NCBI RefSeq assembly: GCF_010548275.1
Contig: NZ_JAAGLT010000035.1
Location: 31,799-95,798, forward strand
DNA length: 64,000 bases
Direction: 5' to 3'
Origin: Streptomyces sp. SID12488
GTDB taxonomy: Bacteria > Actinomycetota > Actinomycetes > Streptomycetales > Streptomycetaceae
The notes under the pieces are model-generated. The model was not told the origin of the DNA, made no database searches, and worked only from the letters and a program-made list of their open reading frames with translations. Within the stretch, counting starts at the first letter, position 1. The number at the start of each line of letters is the position of its first letter. Positions 23,655 to 32,421 of the stretch are shown piece by piece. The translations under genes and the position numbers were made by a program.

Positions 23655-24911
23655 CTATCGGCGGGGAGCGCCCTCGCGCGCGTGGCGGGCCGCTGCCATC
23701 ACCGTGCGGGCCTGGTGCTCGACCTGATGCTCCAGGGGGACCCAGCGGGCCCGGAAGCGGTCCATGAAGGCCTCGCTCCAGGCCGCGACCAGGTGTTCGA
23801 GGCGCGGTGCCGCGCGGTCGTCGGTCTCCCGCAGGACCCGCAGCAGCATCGCGGCGGCCCGCAGCGGCAGTCGGCGTCCGAACGCGTCCACGCTGCCGAC
23901 GTACGCCATCGTCGTGTCGGCCGGTGGCATGTGCGTCCAGTCGGCGGCCAGCCCGGGCACCAGCTCCAGCGCCCACCGGGAGGCCCGCAGCAGTGGTCCC
24001 TCGGCGCCCGCCAGGCGCGGCAGCGCGTCGTCGAGGACCCGTTCGACCTCCGTGCCGTCCCGCAGCAGCCGGCTCGCCAGTCGCCGTATCGCCGCCGCCG
24101 GCGCGGGATGCGGGGCCGGGTCGTCCACCAGGTCGCTCGCCCACATCGGGACCTCGACGACCGCCGTCAGACCGCCGTACCGATGGGCGTGGTACCAGGT
24201 GCTGTGCCGCGCGTCGTCCGGCATGCTCGGGTACGCCACGTCCGAGCCCGGCGCCGGCATCACGTGCACGCCGGGCCCCGAGGCGGGCCAGCCCGCCGCG
24301 TCCGAGGCGCCCGTCTCCACCGGGATGTGCAGTTCCGCCGCCGACTTGGCGAACGGCTCGGCCAGCCCGGGGATGTCCTTCGTCAGCTGCACCCAGCTGC
24401 CACCCACGTCGGTGCCGTGCAGGGTGACCTGGAGATAGGGCCGCAGTTCGTCGATGACACCGGTCAGGGCACGGGTCTCCGGCGGCAGCCGGTCGGGCGG
24501 CAGCACGGAGGGCGCCCACTCCGGCTGCTCGGGCCCGGCGGGCCGGTAGAAACCGAGGTGGTAGTCGAGCAGGCTGCGCGGCGTCGGCGTGACGTGCAGG
24601 CTGGCACCGTCCGGGTCCGCGCACAGCAGGAAGTGCCAGGAGACGCCGGTCCGCAACTCGCGGTCGTGCACGGCCCGTTCCGCGAGCGCCAGGAGCGTGG
24701 AGCCGCCCGTGGGTTCGTTGGCGTGGGCGCCCGCGACGACGAACACCGCACGTCGTGCGTGGCCCACGGACAGCAGGTGCAGGGGCCGTCCGGCGCGGGA
24801 GAAGCCCACCTGCCTGAAAGCGCACAGGCCGGGCCGGTGAGCCGCCAACGCCCGGGCGGACGAGACGAGTTCGTTCACACTGGGGTAGCGCTGCTCCGGC
24901 AGGAGACTCAC
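23655..24911 (-). CDS. M14 zinc carboxypeptidase (second paralogue)
   Basis: 418 residues from GTG 24911, which matches the start of the paralogue; an ATG at 24953 is in frame, but a TTGACA hexamer (24972-24967) suggests transcription starts after it. Zinc ligands are GAHANEPTGG and TLHGTDVGG, with catalytic Glu in VVEVPMWA. The whole length aligns with the first M14 protein, including the C-terminal RWVPLEHQVEHQARTVMAAARHA block. It converges on the M14-SSI pair, leaving 48 bases between. A tail-to-tail duplicated peptidase pair around a protease inhibitor is unusual. Substrates are unknown. Confidence 0.85.
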   Translation of the reverse strand: MSLLPEQRYPSVNELVSSARALAAHRPGLCAFRQVGFSRAGRPLHLLSVGHARRAVFVVAGAHANEPTGGSTLLALAERAVHDRELRTGVSWHFLLCADPDGASLHVTPTPRSLLDYHLGFYRPAGPEQPEWAPSVLPPDRLPPETRALTGVIDELRPYLQVTLHGTDVGGSWVQLTKDIPGLAEPFAKSAAELHIPVETGASDAAGWPASGPGVHVMPAPGSDVAYPSMPDDARHSTWYHAHRYGGLTAVVEVPMWASDLVDDPAPHPAPAAAIRRLASRLLRDGTEVERVLDDALPRLAGAEGPLLRASRWALELVPGLAADWTHMPPADTTMAYVGSVDAFGRRLPLRAAAMLLRVLRETDDRAAPRLEHLVAAWSEAFMDRFRARWVPLEHQVEHQARTVMAAARHAREGAPRR

Positions 24912-25257
24912 CCCCGTCTGGTCCACCCTGCGTCGCAATCCGCAGTACCCCATGGCGTCCAGGAACTGTCAAGAAGGTGGTGGGGCGGCTCCAGGGGGCG
25001 CCAAGGAGCATTCACCGCCGACGGGAACGGTCAGCAGGGACATCTGCCGTGCGGGACGGCCGCCCACCGCCCTCCGGTGGTGCGAACCCGTGCCGGTGGC
25101 CCGGCGCGAAGGGGGCGACGGCGCTCACCACCACGCGCCGGTGGTCCCGCACGGGCGCCCGGAGTGCGCGCCCCTGTGAGCCGGGCGCTGAGACGCTCAC
25201 AGGGGCGCGCGCAGAAGTGTTAGCGCCCCTGTCCGCCCCCGCCCCGCCCCCGCGCCC
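24912..25257. other. Intergenic region treY 3' end / M14 promoter
   Basis: About 350 bp without a gene. It contains a TTGACA promoter hexamer near 24970 and, next to treY, a set of hairpins in which one arm (25196-25210) can pair with either an upstream or a downstream partner. Confidence 0.6.
25166..25232 (-). terminator. Overlapping hairpins after treY
   Basis: GCGCGCCCCTGTGAG (25166-25180) pairs over 15 bp with 25196-25210. The same middle arm pairs over 10 bp with GCGCCCCTGT (25223-25232). The latter hairpin begins 26 bases after the treY stop and is a likely terminator. Confidence 0.5.
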
Positions 25258-27654
25258 TCACTCCTCGCCGACACGCTCCAGCAGCGCCACCGGCAGCCGC
25301 GCGAAAAGCTCCTCCGCGCGCGCGTGCCCGGTGAACTCCCGCTCCGGATCCAGCAGATCGGCCCACCGGCCCGGCGGCAGCGGCAACCGGGTGTCGTGCC
25401 AGCCGCCGGTGTCCGCCAGCCGCAGGGACAGCCGGGTCACCGCCGTGACCACCTCCCCGGAGCGCGCGAACGCCACACAGTGCGCCGCCCCCGGGCCTTC
25501 CGCGACGAGCGGCGTGTACGTCGCCGTGTCGCCGAACACCGCCGGGCGCCGCGCGCGCAGCCGCAGTGCCGCCACCGTCAGCTCGTCCTTCTCGCCGGGG
25601 GCCTCCGGAGGGAACGGGACGGGACGGCGGTTGTCCGGGTCCACCAGGGCCCGGTACTCGCTCTCCGTGCCCTGGTAGAGGTCCGGTACGCCCGGCATCG
25701 TCAGGTGGACCAGGGCAGCGCCCAGGACGTTCGCCCGGATGTACGGCGCCAGGACGCTCCGCAGCGCGGCCACGCGCTCGCCGGGTGCCCCGCAGGGGCC
25801 CGCCGCCACGAACGCCGCCACCGCCTCCTCGTACGCAGGGTCCTGCTCCGTCCAGGCGGTGTGCAGGCCCGCCTCCCGGACGTGCTTCAGCAGGGCGCCC
25901 TGGAGGCGCTCGGCGTCCGCCGGGCCCAGGCCGAAGGCCGTCTGCCAGGCCGCCCACGCCAGCTGGGCGTCGGGCACGCCCTCACCGGCGCGTGTGACCT
26001 CCGCGAGGACGTCGGCCCAGCGCTGCGGGCACTCGGTGAGCACGGCCAGCGCCGCGCGCACGTCGGCGCTGCGCTTCGTGTCGTGCGTCGACAGGACCGT
26101 CCCCGTGGCCGGCCAGTCGCGCTGCACGCGCGCGCAGTAGGCGTGGAAGTCCTCCGGGGCCACCGCGGGACTGCCCGGGCTGCCGCCCACCTCGGTCGCC
26201 GACAGCAGTGGCACATAGCGGTAGAACGCGGTGTCCTCCACGGACTTGGCCCGCAGCGCCGACGAGGTCTGCGCGAACCGGTCCCGGAACTCCACCTGCT
26301 CGGGCCCCACAGCGTCCTTGCCGTCGGCCCGCCCGAGCAGCAGGTCCCGTACGACGTCCACGGCCCCGCCCTCCTCCGGGACGACGAACACCTGCCGGGC
26401 CTCCGCGGCGGCCTCCTCGGTGACCACGGAGGCGGTGTCCCCGGGGGTGTAGGGGCGGTACACCTCCATGCGGACCAGCAGCTCGCGCAGCGCGGTACGC
26501 AGTGCCCAGGGTGCGCGGTCGCGCAGTGCGGGGTCCGGGGAGGCGGCGCAGAGACGGTTCGCCACGCGGGTCAGCCGGTCCACCTCGGTGGCCAGCTCGT
26601 GCGTCACCACCTTGTACGCGGCCCGCCGTACCGTCGCCTCCCAGTGGCCGCCCCGGTCGGCCTGGGGGGCCGCGAACCGCCGGTACTGGCCGAGGAGCTC
26701 ACCCGCGCCCGCCGGGTCCGTGAACAGGCCGTCCAGGTGCCGCAGGGCGTCGTAGCCGGTGGTCCCCGCGACCGGCCAGCCCGCCGGCAGGTGCTCCCCG
26801 TCGGCCAGGATCTTCTCGACCACCGTCCAGCGGCCCCCGCTCGCCTCGTGCAGCCGGCGCAGATACCCGCCCGGGTCCGCGAGACCGTCCGGATGGTCGA
26901 CCCGCAGCCCGTCGACCACCCCGTCGGCGAGCAGTTCCAGCAGCTTCCCGTGCGTCGCCGCGAACACCTCGGGGTCCTCGACCCGCACCCCGATCAGCTC
27001 CGAGATGCTGAAGAAACGCCGGTAGTTGAGCTCGGTGCGCGCCAGCCGCCACCACGCCGGGCGGTACCACTGGGCGTCGAGGAGTTGCGGCAGCGGCAGC
27101 TCCTCGGTGCCCTCGCGGAGGGGGAGGACATGGTCGTAGTAGCGCAGGACGTGGCCGTCGTACCCCAGGTGCGCGTCCTGCCACCGCTCGACCTTCAGCT
27201 CGTCCCACACCGCGCCGAGCGGCTGCCCGAGCACCGGCAGCAACAAGCGCCCGCCCTGCGCCTCCCAGTCGATGTCGAACCACCGCGCGTACGGTGACGT
27301 CGGGCCCTCCCGGAGCACCTCCCACAGGGGGCGGTTGTGACGCGGGGACATGGCCATGTGGTTGGGCACGATGTCCGCGACCAGGCCGAGACCGTGCTCC
27401 CGCGCGGTGTGCGCCAGCGCGCGCAGCCCGTCCTCGCCGCCCAGCTCAGCGCGCACGCGCGCGTGGTCCACGACGTCGTAGCCGTGTGTCGACCCCGGGA
27501 CGGACTCCAGGAACGGCGACAGATGCAGATGTGAGACGCCGAGCGAGGCCAGATACGGCACGGCCGCCGCCGCGGCACCGAAGGGAAACGCGGGCTGGAG
27601 TTGCAGCCGATAGGTCGCCGTGGGCACGACCGGGTCAGGACGCTCAGGTGTCAT
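25258..27654 (-). CDS. treY: Malto-oligosyltrehalose synthase
   Basis: 798 residues, normal for TreY. It starts MTPERPDPVVPTATYRLQL, the usual TreY opening. GH13 motifs are LVADIVPNHMA, GLRVDHPDGLADP (nucleophile Asp), WTVVEKILADGE (acid/base Glu) and LSTHDTKRSADVRA. It isomerises the reducing-end alpha-1,4 bond of maltooligosaccharides to an alpha-1,1 bond, making the TreZ substrate. It follows glgX on the same strand, but a strong terminator lies between, so it probably has its own promoter in 27655-27717. Confidence 0.95.
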   Translation of the reverse strand: MTPERPDPVVPTATYRLQLQPAFPFGAAAAAVPYLASLGVSHLHLSPFLESVPGSTHGYDVVDHARVRAELGGEDGLRALAHTAREHGLGLVADIVPNHMAMSPRHNRPLWEVLREGPTSPYARWFDIDWEAQGGRLLLPVLGQPLGAVWDELKVERWQDAHLGYDGHVLRYYDHVLPLREGTEELPLPQLLDAQWYRPAWWRLARTELNYRRFFSISELIGVRVEDPEVFAATHGKLLELLADGVVDGLRVDHPDGLADPGGYLRRLHEASGGRWTVVEKILADGEHLPAGWPVAGTTGYDALRHLDGLFTDPAGAGELLGQYRRFAAPQADRGGHWEATVRRAAYKVVTHELATEVDRLTRVANRLCAASPDPALRDRAPWALRTALRELLVRMEVYRPYTPGDTASVVTEEAAAEARQVFVVPEEGGAVDVVRDLLLGRADGKDAVGPEQVEFRDRFAQTSSALRAKSVEDTAFYRYVPLLSATEVGGSPGSPAVAPEDFHAYCARVQRDWPATGTVLSTHDTKRSADVRAALAVLTECPQRWADVLAEVTRAGEGVPDAQLAWAAWQTAFGLGPADAERLQGALLKHVREAGLHTAWTEQDPAYEEAVAAFVAAGPCGAPGERVAALRSVLAPYIRANVLGAALVHLTMPGVPDLYQGTESEYRALVDPDNRRPVPFPPEAPGEKDELTVAALRLRARRPAVFGDTATYTPLVAEGPGAAHCVAFARSGEVVTAVTRLSLRLADTGGWHDTRLPLPPGRWADLLDPEREFTGHARAEELFARLPVALLERVGEE

Positions 27655-27717
27655 GGGAACCTACGTACCCGCCCCACCGCCTTTCGTGTCATCGACTCGC
27701 GCACAAGGCCGCCGAAA

Positions 27718-27747
27718 ACGGCCCTCCACGCGCGCGTGGAGGGCCGT
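27718..27747 (-). terminator. Rho-independent terminator of glgX
   Basis: A perfect 30-bp palindrome with 15-base arms ACGGCCCTCCACGCG is followed on the minus strand by TTTTC, the expected layout, right after the glgX stop. Confidence 0.8.
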
Positions 27748-27755
27748 AGGACGGA

Positions 27756-29915
27756 CTAGGTCGGGCGTTGCAGCACCGTCAGACTGTGGTCCACCAGGGT
27801 CAGACGGTCGCCCGCCGCCACCTTCGCGCCCGTGCCCGGTGCCACGCCCTCCGGGCGGGCCGTGTCGACGACGACCTGCCACTGCCGGCCGTGATTGACC
27901 GGCACCACGAACTCGAGGGTCTTCGGCGAGGCGTTGAACATCAGCAGGAACGAGTCGTCGGAGATGCGTTCCCCGCGGGAATCCGGCTCCGAGATGGCGT
28001 TGCCGTTGAGGAACACGCTCATTGCGCCCGCCTGCGCCGAGTTCCAGTCACGCTGGACCATCTCCTCGCCCGCCGGGGTGAACCAGGCGATGTCCGACAG
28101 ATCGTCGTGGGTGCCCTCCACGGGGCGGCCGTGGAAGAAACGCCGTCTGCGGAAGACCGGGTGGTCCTTGCGCAGCCACACCATCGCGCGCGTGAAGTCG
28201 AGCAGCTCGGCGGAACCGGAACCGGAGCTGGAGCCGGATTCGTCTCCGTTGCCGTCTCCTTCGCCGTCGCCCGGCCACGGGACCCAGGAAATCTCGTTGT
28301 CCTGGCAGTACGCGTTGTTGTTGCCGCCCTGGCTGCGCGCGAACTCGTCGCCGTGGCTGATCATGGGCACGCCCTGGGACAGCATCAGTGTCGCGATGAA
28401 GTTCCGCAGCTGGCGCGCCCGCAGGGCGAGGACGTCGGGGTCGTCGGTCTCGCCCTCCGCGCCGCAGTTCCAGGACCGGTTGTGGCTCTCGCCGTCCCGG
28501 TTGTCCTCGCCGTTGGCCTGGTTGCGCTTCTCGTGGTAGGACACCAGGTCGTTGAGCGTGAAACCGTCGTGGCACGTCACGAAGTTGATCGAGGCCAGCG
28601 GACGGCGGCCGTCGTCCTGGTAGAGGTCCGAGGAGCCCGTCAGCCGGGAGGCGAACTCCGCGAGTGTGCGCGGCTCACCTCGCCACATGTCCCGTACGGT
28701 GTCGCGGTACATGCCGTTCCACTCGGTCCACAGCGGCGGGAAATTGCCCACCTGGTAGCCGCCCTCGCCCACGTCCCACGGCTCGGCGATCAGCTTCACC
28801 TGGGACACCACCGGGTCCTGCTGGACCAGGTCGAAGAACGACGACAGCCGGTCCACCTCGTGGAACTGACGGGCCAGCGTGGCCGCGAGGTCGAAGCGGA
28901 AGCCGTCGACGTGCATCTCGGTGACCCAGTAGCGCAGTGAGTCCATGATCATTTGGAGTACGTGCGGGGACCGCATGAGCAGCGAGTTCCCGGTGCCCGT
29001 GGTGTCCATGTAGTAGCGCTGGTCCTCCATGAGCCGGTAGTACTGCGCGTTGTCGATGCCCCGGAAGGACAGCGTCGGGCCGAGGTGGTTGCCCTCCGCG
29101 GTGTGGTTGTAGACCACGTCCAGGATGACCTCGATACCGGCCTCGTGCAGCGCCCGCACCGCCGACTTGAACTCCAGCACCTGTTGGCCGCGGTCGCCCC
29201 AGGACGCGTACGCGTTGTGCGGGGCGAAGAAGCCGATCGTGTTGTAGCCCCAGTAGTTGTTCAGGCCCATGTCCACCAGACGGTGGTCGTTCACGAACTG
29301 GTGCACCGGCATCAGTTCCAGGGCCGTGACGCCCAGCTTGGTCAGGTGTTCGATGATCGCGGGGTGGGCGAGCGCCGCGTAGGTGCCGCGCAGCTCCTCG
29401 GGGAGCGCCGGGTGGCGCATGGTCAGGCCCTTGACATGGGCCTCGTAGAGCACTGTGTGGTGGTATTCGGTGCGTGGGCGCCGGTCGTCGCCCCAGTCGA
29501 AGTACGGGTTGACCACCACCGACGACATGGTGTGCGGCGCCGAGTCGAGGTCGTTGCGCCGCTCGGGCTCGTCGAAGTGGTAGCCGTACACCTCCTCGCC
29601 CCAGGTGACCGAACCGCTGATCGCCTTCGCGTACGGATCGAGCAGCAGCTTCGCCGAGTTGGACCGCTGGCCGTGCTCGGGCGCGTACGGACCGTGCGCC
29701 CGGAAGCCGTACCGCTGCCCCGGCATCACGCCGGGCAGATACGCGTGCCGGACGAACGCGTCGCTCTCCCGCAGTTCCACCGCGGTCTCCGAGCCGTCGT
29801 CGTGAAGCAGACACAGCTCGATCCGGTCGGCGGCCTCCGAGAAGACCGCGAAATTGGTGCCGGCACCGTCATACGTGGCACCGAGTGGGTACGCCTCTCC
29901 TGGCCAGACCTGCAT
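27756..29915 (-). CDS. glgX: Glycogen debranching enzyme GlgX
   Basis: 719 residues from ATG 29915 (MQVWPGEAYPLGATYDG, the usual GlgX start); the frame is open further upstream but that part is non-conserved. A CBM48 domain (about 10-100) precedes the GH13_11 barrel with EVILDVVYNHTAEG, GFRFDLAATL (nucleophile), LIAEPWDVG (acid/base) and FVTCHDGFTLNDLV. A Gly/Asp/Glu/Ser repeat (after ISWVPWPGD) is an inserted loop of variable length. The enzyme removes alpha-1,6 branches from glycogen limit dextrins, feeding TreY. It is divergent from the secreted protein at 30106. Confidence 0.95.
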   Translation of the reverse strand: MQVWPGEAYPLGATYDGAGTNFAVFSEAADRIELCLLHDDGSETAVELRESDAFVRHAYLPGVMPGQRYGFRAHGPYAPEHGQRSNSAKLLLDPYAKAISGSVTWGEEVYGYHFDEPERRNDLDSAPHTMSSVVVNPYFDWGDDRRPRTEYHHTVLYEAHVKGLTMRHPALPEELRGTYAALAHPAIIEHLTKLGVTALELMPVHQFVNDHRLVDMGLNNYWGYNTIGFFAPHNAYASWGDRGQQVLEFKSAVRALHEAGIEVILDVVYNHTAEGNHLGPTLSFRGIDNAQYYRLMEDQRYYMDTTGTGNSLLMRSPHVLQMIMDSLRYWVTEMHVDGFRFDLAATLARQFHEVDRLSSFFDLVQQDPVVSQVKLIAEPWDVGEGGYQVGNFPPLWTEWNGMYRDTVRDMWRGEPRTLAEFASRLTGSSDLYQDDGRRPLASINFVTCHDGFTLNDLVSYHEKRNQANGEDNRDGESHNRSWNCGAEGETDDPDVLALRARQLRNFIATLMLSQGVPMISHGDEFARSQGGNNNAYCQDNEISWVPWPGDGEGDGNGDESGSSSGSGSAELLDFTRAMVWLRKDHPVFRRRRFFHGRPVEGTHDDLSDIAWFTPAGEEMVQRDWNSAQAGAMSVFLNGNAISEPDSRGERISDDSFLLMFNASPKTLEFVVPVNHGRQWQVVVDTARPEGVAPGTGAKVAAGDRLTLVDHSLTVLQRPT

Positions 29916-30105
29916 GCGCTCGACTCTCTCAGTTGTGGTCCATCGCTGGGGCCTACTCCACTCCGAGTCTCCCCGAAAGTGATGGAACCACCTACGACTT
30001 ACGTCCCTCTTACCGGTCGACCAGTGCGTACCCCCATTCACGGGTATGTCAAAACATTTCTTCTTCACATACTCCCTGGGCTGCGAGGGGGAGTAAGGGG
30101 ACAAC

Positions 30106-30930
30106 GTGCGCAAGATCGTGCGCCGCCACCTGGGCAAGGTGGTGGCGGGTACGGGGATCGCGGTGGCCGGTACGGCCCTGATGGTCGCAGTGACGCTGCC
30201 GGGATCGGCCGGGGCCGACGAGTCGGGTGGCACCGGGAAAGCCGGGAACACGGCGAGTACGGGCGGCGGTGCGGGGCAGCCCGCGCAGGGGCAGGCCGCG
30301 GTGCAGCCGGGGGTCGTCGAACAGGCGCCCGCCGAGGGCGAGAAGGGCAAGGGCCGTGATCCGCTGACCGACGGTGAGATGGCGCGGGTCGAGCGGATCG
30401 CCCTGAACCGGCAGCTGTTCAACTCCGGTGAGAACGTGGCGGGAGAGCGCGGCCCGCAGCGGATCGGCGTCGACCTCGCCGATCCCGAGGCCGCCGAGGT
30501 GGACGACCCGAACGCGCCCCGGCGCGCGGAGGTGTCGTACTACGACTACAGGGACGACACCCTGGTCACCAGGACCGTCAATCTCGACACCGGCAAGGTC
30601 GAGCGGACCGACACCCAGCACGGCGTGCAGCCGCCCCTGAGCCGCGCCGAGTCGGTCGAGGCGACCAGGCTTCTGATAGCCGACCCGCTGGGCGCGGGTC
30701 TGAAGGCCGACTACAAGGACGCCACCAGCACGGAACTCACCTCGCCGGACCAGCTGCTCGTCACCAGCATGGTGTACCGGGCCGTTCCGGGCGCCCAGCC
30801 CGCCGTACTCGACTCGTGCGGAGACCACCGCTGTGTGCGGATCTTCCCCAAGGTGAAGAACGGGCCGTGGATCGACGCCCGTTCGCTCGTGGTCGACCTG
30901 AGCGCCCGCAAGGTGGCCAGGCTCGGCTGA
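30106..30930 (+). CDS. Secreted protein resembling the N-domain of copper amine oxidases
   Basis: 274 residues. A signal peptide (1 to about 37, ending GSAGA) and a Gly/Gln-rich linker (about 38-85) lead to a domain of about 190 residues. It opens PLTDGEMARVERIAL, contains a Tyr-rich strand SYYDYRDDTLVTRTVNLDTGKVE, and ends DSCGDHRCVRIFPKVKNGPWIDARSLVVDLSARKV with a probable disulfide. This pattern (helix, then strands with a NLDTGKV-like turn) resembles the N2/N3 domains that precede the catalytic part of copper amine oxidases. The next gene encodes a catalytic-domain-like protein, so the two may form one split enzyme. The domain resemblance is my reading, not a search result. Confidence 0.6.
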   Translation: MRKIVRRHLGKVVAGTGIAVAGTALMVAVTLPGSAGADESGGTGKAGNTASTGGGAGQPAQGQAAVQPGVVEQAPAEGEKGKGRDPLTDGEMARVERIALNRQLFNSGENVAGERGPQRIGVDLADPEAAEVDDPNAPRRAEVSYYDYRDDTLVTRTVNLDTGKVERTDTQHGVQPPLSRAESVEATRLLIADPLGAGLKADYKDATSTELTSPDQLLVTSMVYRAVPGAQPAVLDSCGDHRCVRIFPKVKNGPWIDARSLVVDLSARKVARLG

Positions 30931-31008
30931 CCCGGGTGACGACCGTCCTCGGTTCACTTCCCAACCTTTCCCCTGCTCAACTCTCTCCTCCTAGGGAGTC
31001 TCTTCCTC

Positions 31009-32307
31009 ATGCGCGAAAAGTATGTGCTCGTCGGCCTCTCCGCGGTCGTGCTGGCCGCCGGGCTCACCACTGCGGCGGGGCCGGCGACCGCCCAGCCGAA
31101 GGCGGGACCCGTGCCGCCCACCGAGTGCAGCCCGGCCTTCCGCATCGAGCAGAAACTCACCACCGGCACCACCTGGCGGATGTGCTGGCGCTACGAGAGC
31201 GAGGCCGGGCTCGTCCTGGAGAACGTCTCGTACCAGCCCCCGGGCGAGGCACGGCCGATCAAGGTCCTCAACTCGGCGAAGCTCGGCCAGATACACGTCC
31301 CCTATGACGACGGAAAGGCCGAGTACCAGGACCTGACCGCGGCGGGCTTCGCCCAGGGCCTGATGAACATGGCGCCCGGTGAATGCCCCGGCGGCACCAT
31401 CAAGACCGTCAAGGTCCCCGAGGCCTGGGACCCGGAACACGAGAACGTCAAGGGCCTGTGCACCACGACCCGTTCGCGCGGCCACGCCTACCGTATGCAG
31501 GGCGACACCGCGAACAAGGTCTGGCAGACCCAGGGCAAGGACCTGCTCGTCTACACCGTCAACCAGACCGGCTGGTACGAGTACATCACCGAGTGGCGCT
31601 TCCAGGACGACGGCACCATCAACATGAACGTCGGCGCCACCGGCAGCCTCGCGCCCGACGACTACGACGCGGGCGACGGCCGCGGCTGGCCCATCGGCAA
31701 GGGCGCCAAGGACTACGCCACCAGCCACAGCCACAACGTCTTCTGGCGGCTCGACTTCGGCCTCGACGGCTCCTCCAAGGGCAAGGTCGAGCAGTACGAC
31801 TCCGTGGTCAGCCCGCCCGCGAGCGGCCAGGAGGGACCCACCACCAAAACGACCCGCACCCAGGTCAAGAAGGAACTCGCGGGCGACGCCAAGACCATGC
31901 GCTGGTGGCGGATGGTCAGCGCCACCGGCAAGAACAAGGACGGCCACGCACGGTCGTACGAGATCGTCCCCGGCGCCACCACCAGGTACTCGGGCCGCAG
32001 CTACACCCGGCACGACGTCTACTTCACCGAGTACAACAAGTGCGAGCAGTTCGCCAGCGACAACCTGCCCAACTGCGGCGTGGGCGCCAAGAAGTCCGTC
32101 GACGGATGGGTCAACGGACAGACCCTCACCCACCCGTTGGCCTGGGTGAACGTGGGATTCCACCACATCGCCCGGGACGAGGACCAGCAGCCCATGCCCG
32201 TCCACTGGCAGGGCTTCGCCATCGCCCCGCGCGATGTCACCGCTATGAATCCGCTCACTCCCGCCGGGCTCGCCAACCAGAACGGGCATGTCGAAAGCGG
32301 TAGTTGA
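31009..32307 (+). CDS. Secreted copper-amine-oxidase-like catalytic domain, atypical cofactor motif
   Basis: 432 residues with a Sec signal (ends PATAQ, about 29). The remainder matches only the C-terminal domain of copper amine oxidases. Putative copper ligands are His240 and His242 in SHSHNVFWRLDFG and His386 in GFHHIARDEDQQPMPVHW. The strand TGWYEYITEW...DGTINMNVGATG lines up with the topaquinone site, normally N-Y-(D/E)-Y, placing Tyr190 as the cofactor precursor, but the preceding conserved Asn is Trp189. Usual family members have 640 or more residues in one chain. The missing N-domains may come from the gene 78 bases upstream. It may be an active variant or a redox-dead relative. Confidence 0.72.
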   Translation: MREKYVLVGLSAVVLAAGLTTAAGPATAQPKAGPVPPTECSPAFRIEQKLTTGTTWRMCWRYESEAGLVLENVSYQPPGEARPIKVLNSAKLGQIHVPYDDGKAEYQDLTAAGFAQGLMNMAPGECPGGTIKTVKVPEAWDPEHENVKGLCTTTRSRGHAYRMQGDTANKVWQTQGKDLLVYTVNQTGWYEYITEWRFQDDGTINMNVGATGSLAPDDYDAGDGRGWPIGKGAKDYATSHSHNVFWRLDFGLDGSSKGKVEQYDSVVSPPASGQEGPTTKTTRTQVKKELAGDAKTMRWWRMVSATGKNKDGHARSYEIVPGATTRYSGRSYTRHDVYFTEYNKCEQFASDNLPNCGVGAKKSVDGWVNGQTLTHPLAWVNVGFHHIARDEDQQPMPVHWQGFAIAPRDVTAMNPLTPAGLANQNGHVESGS

Positions 32308-32421
32308 GAAACGACCCTGTCCATCCTGCTGCACCGCAGACCGCTCCCGGAGTACCCTTCCTTGATCGTCGGCCGGGCTCGGCCACGGGGAGAGCTCGGG
32401 GGAGCGGAAGGCGGTGCGCGG

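Noticed and set aside
28953..30359. 468-codon plus-strand frame opposite glgX
   Set aside because: Antisense shadow with Val/Arg/His-rich composition; glgX itself is complete and convincing.
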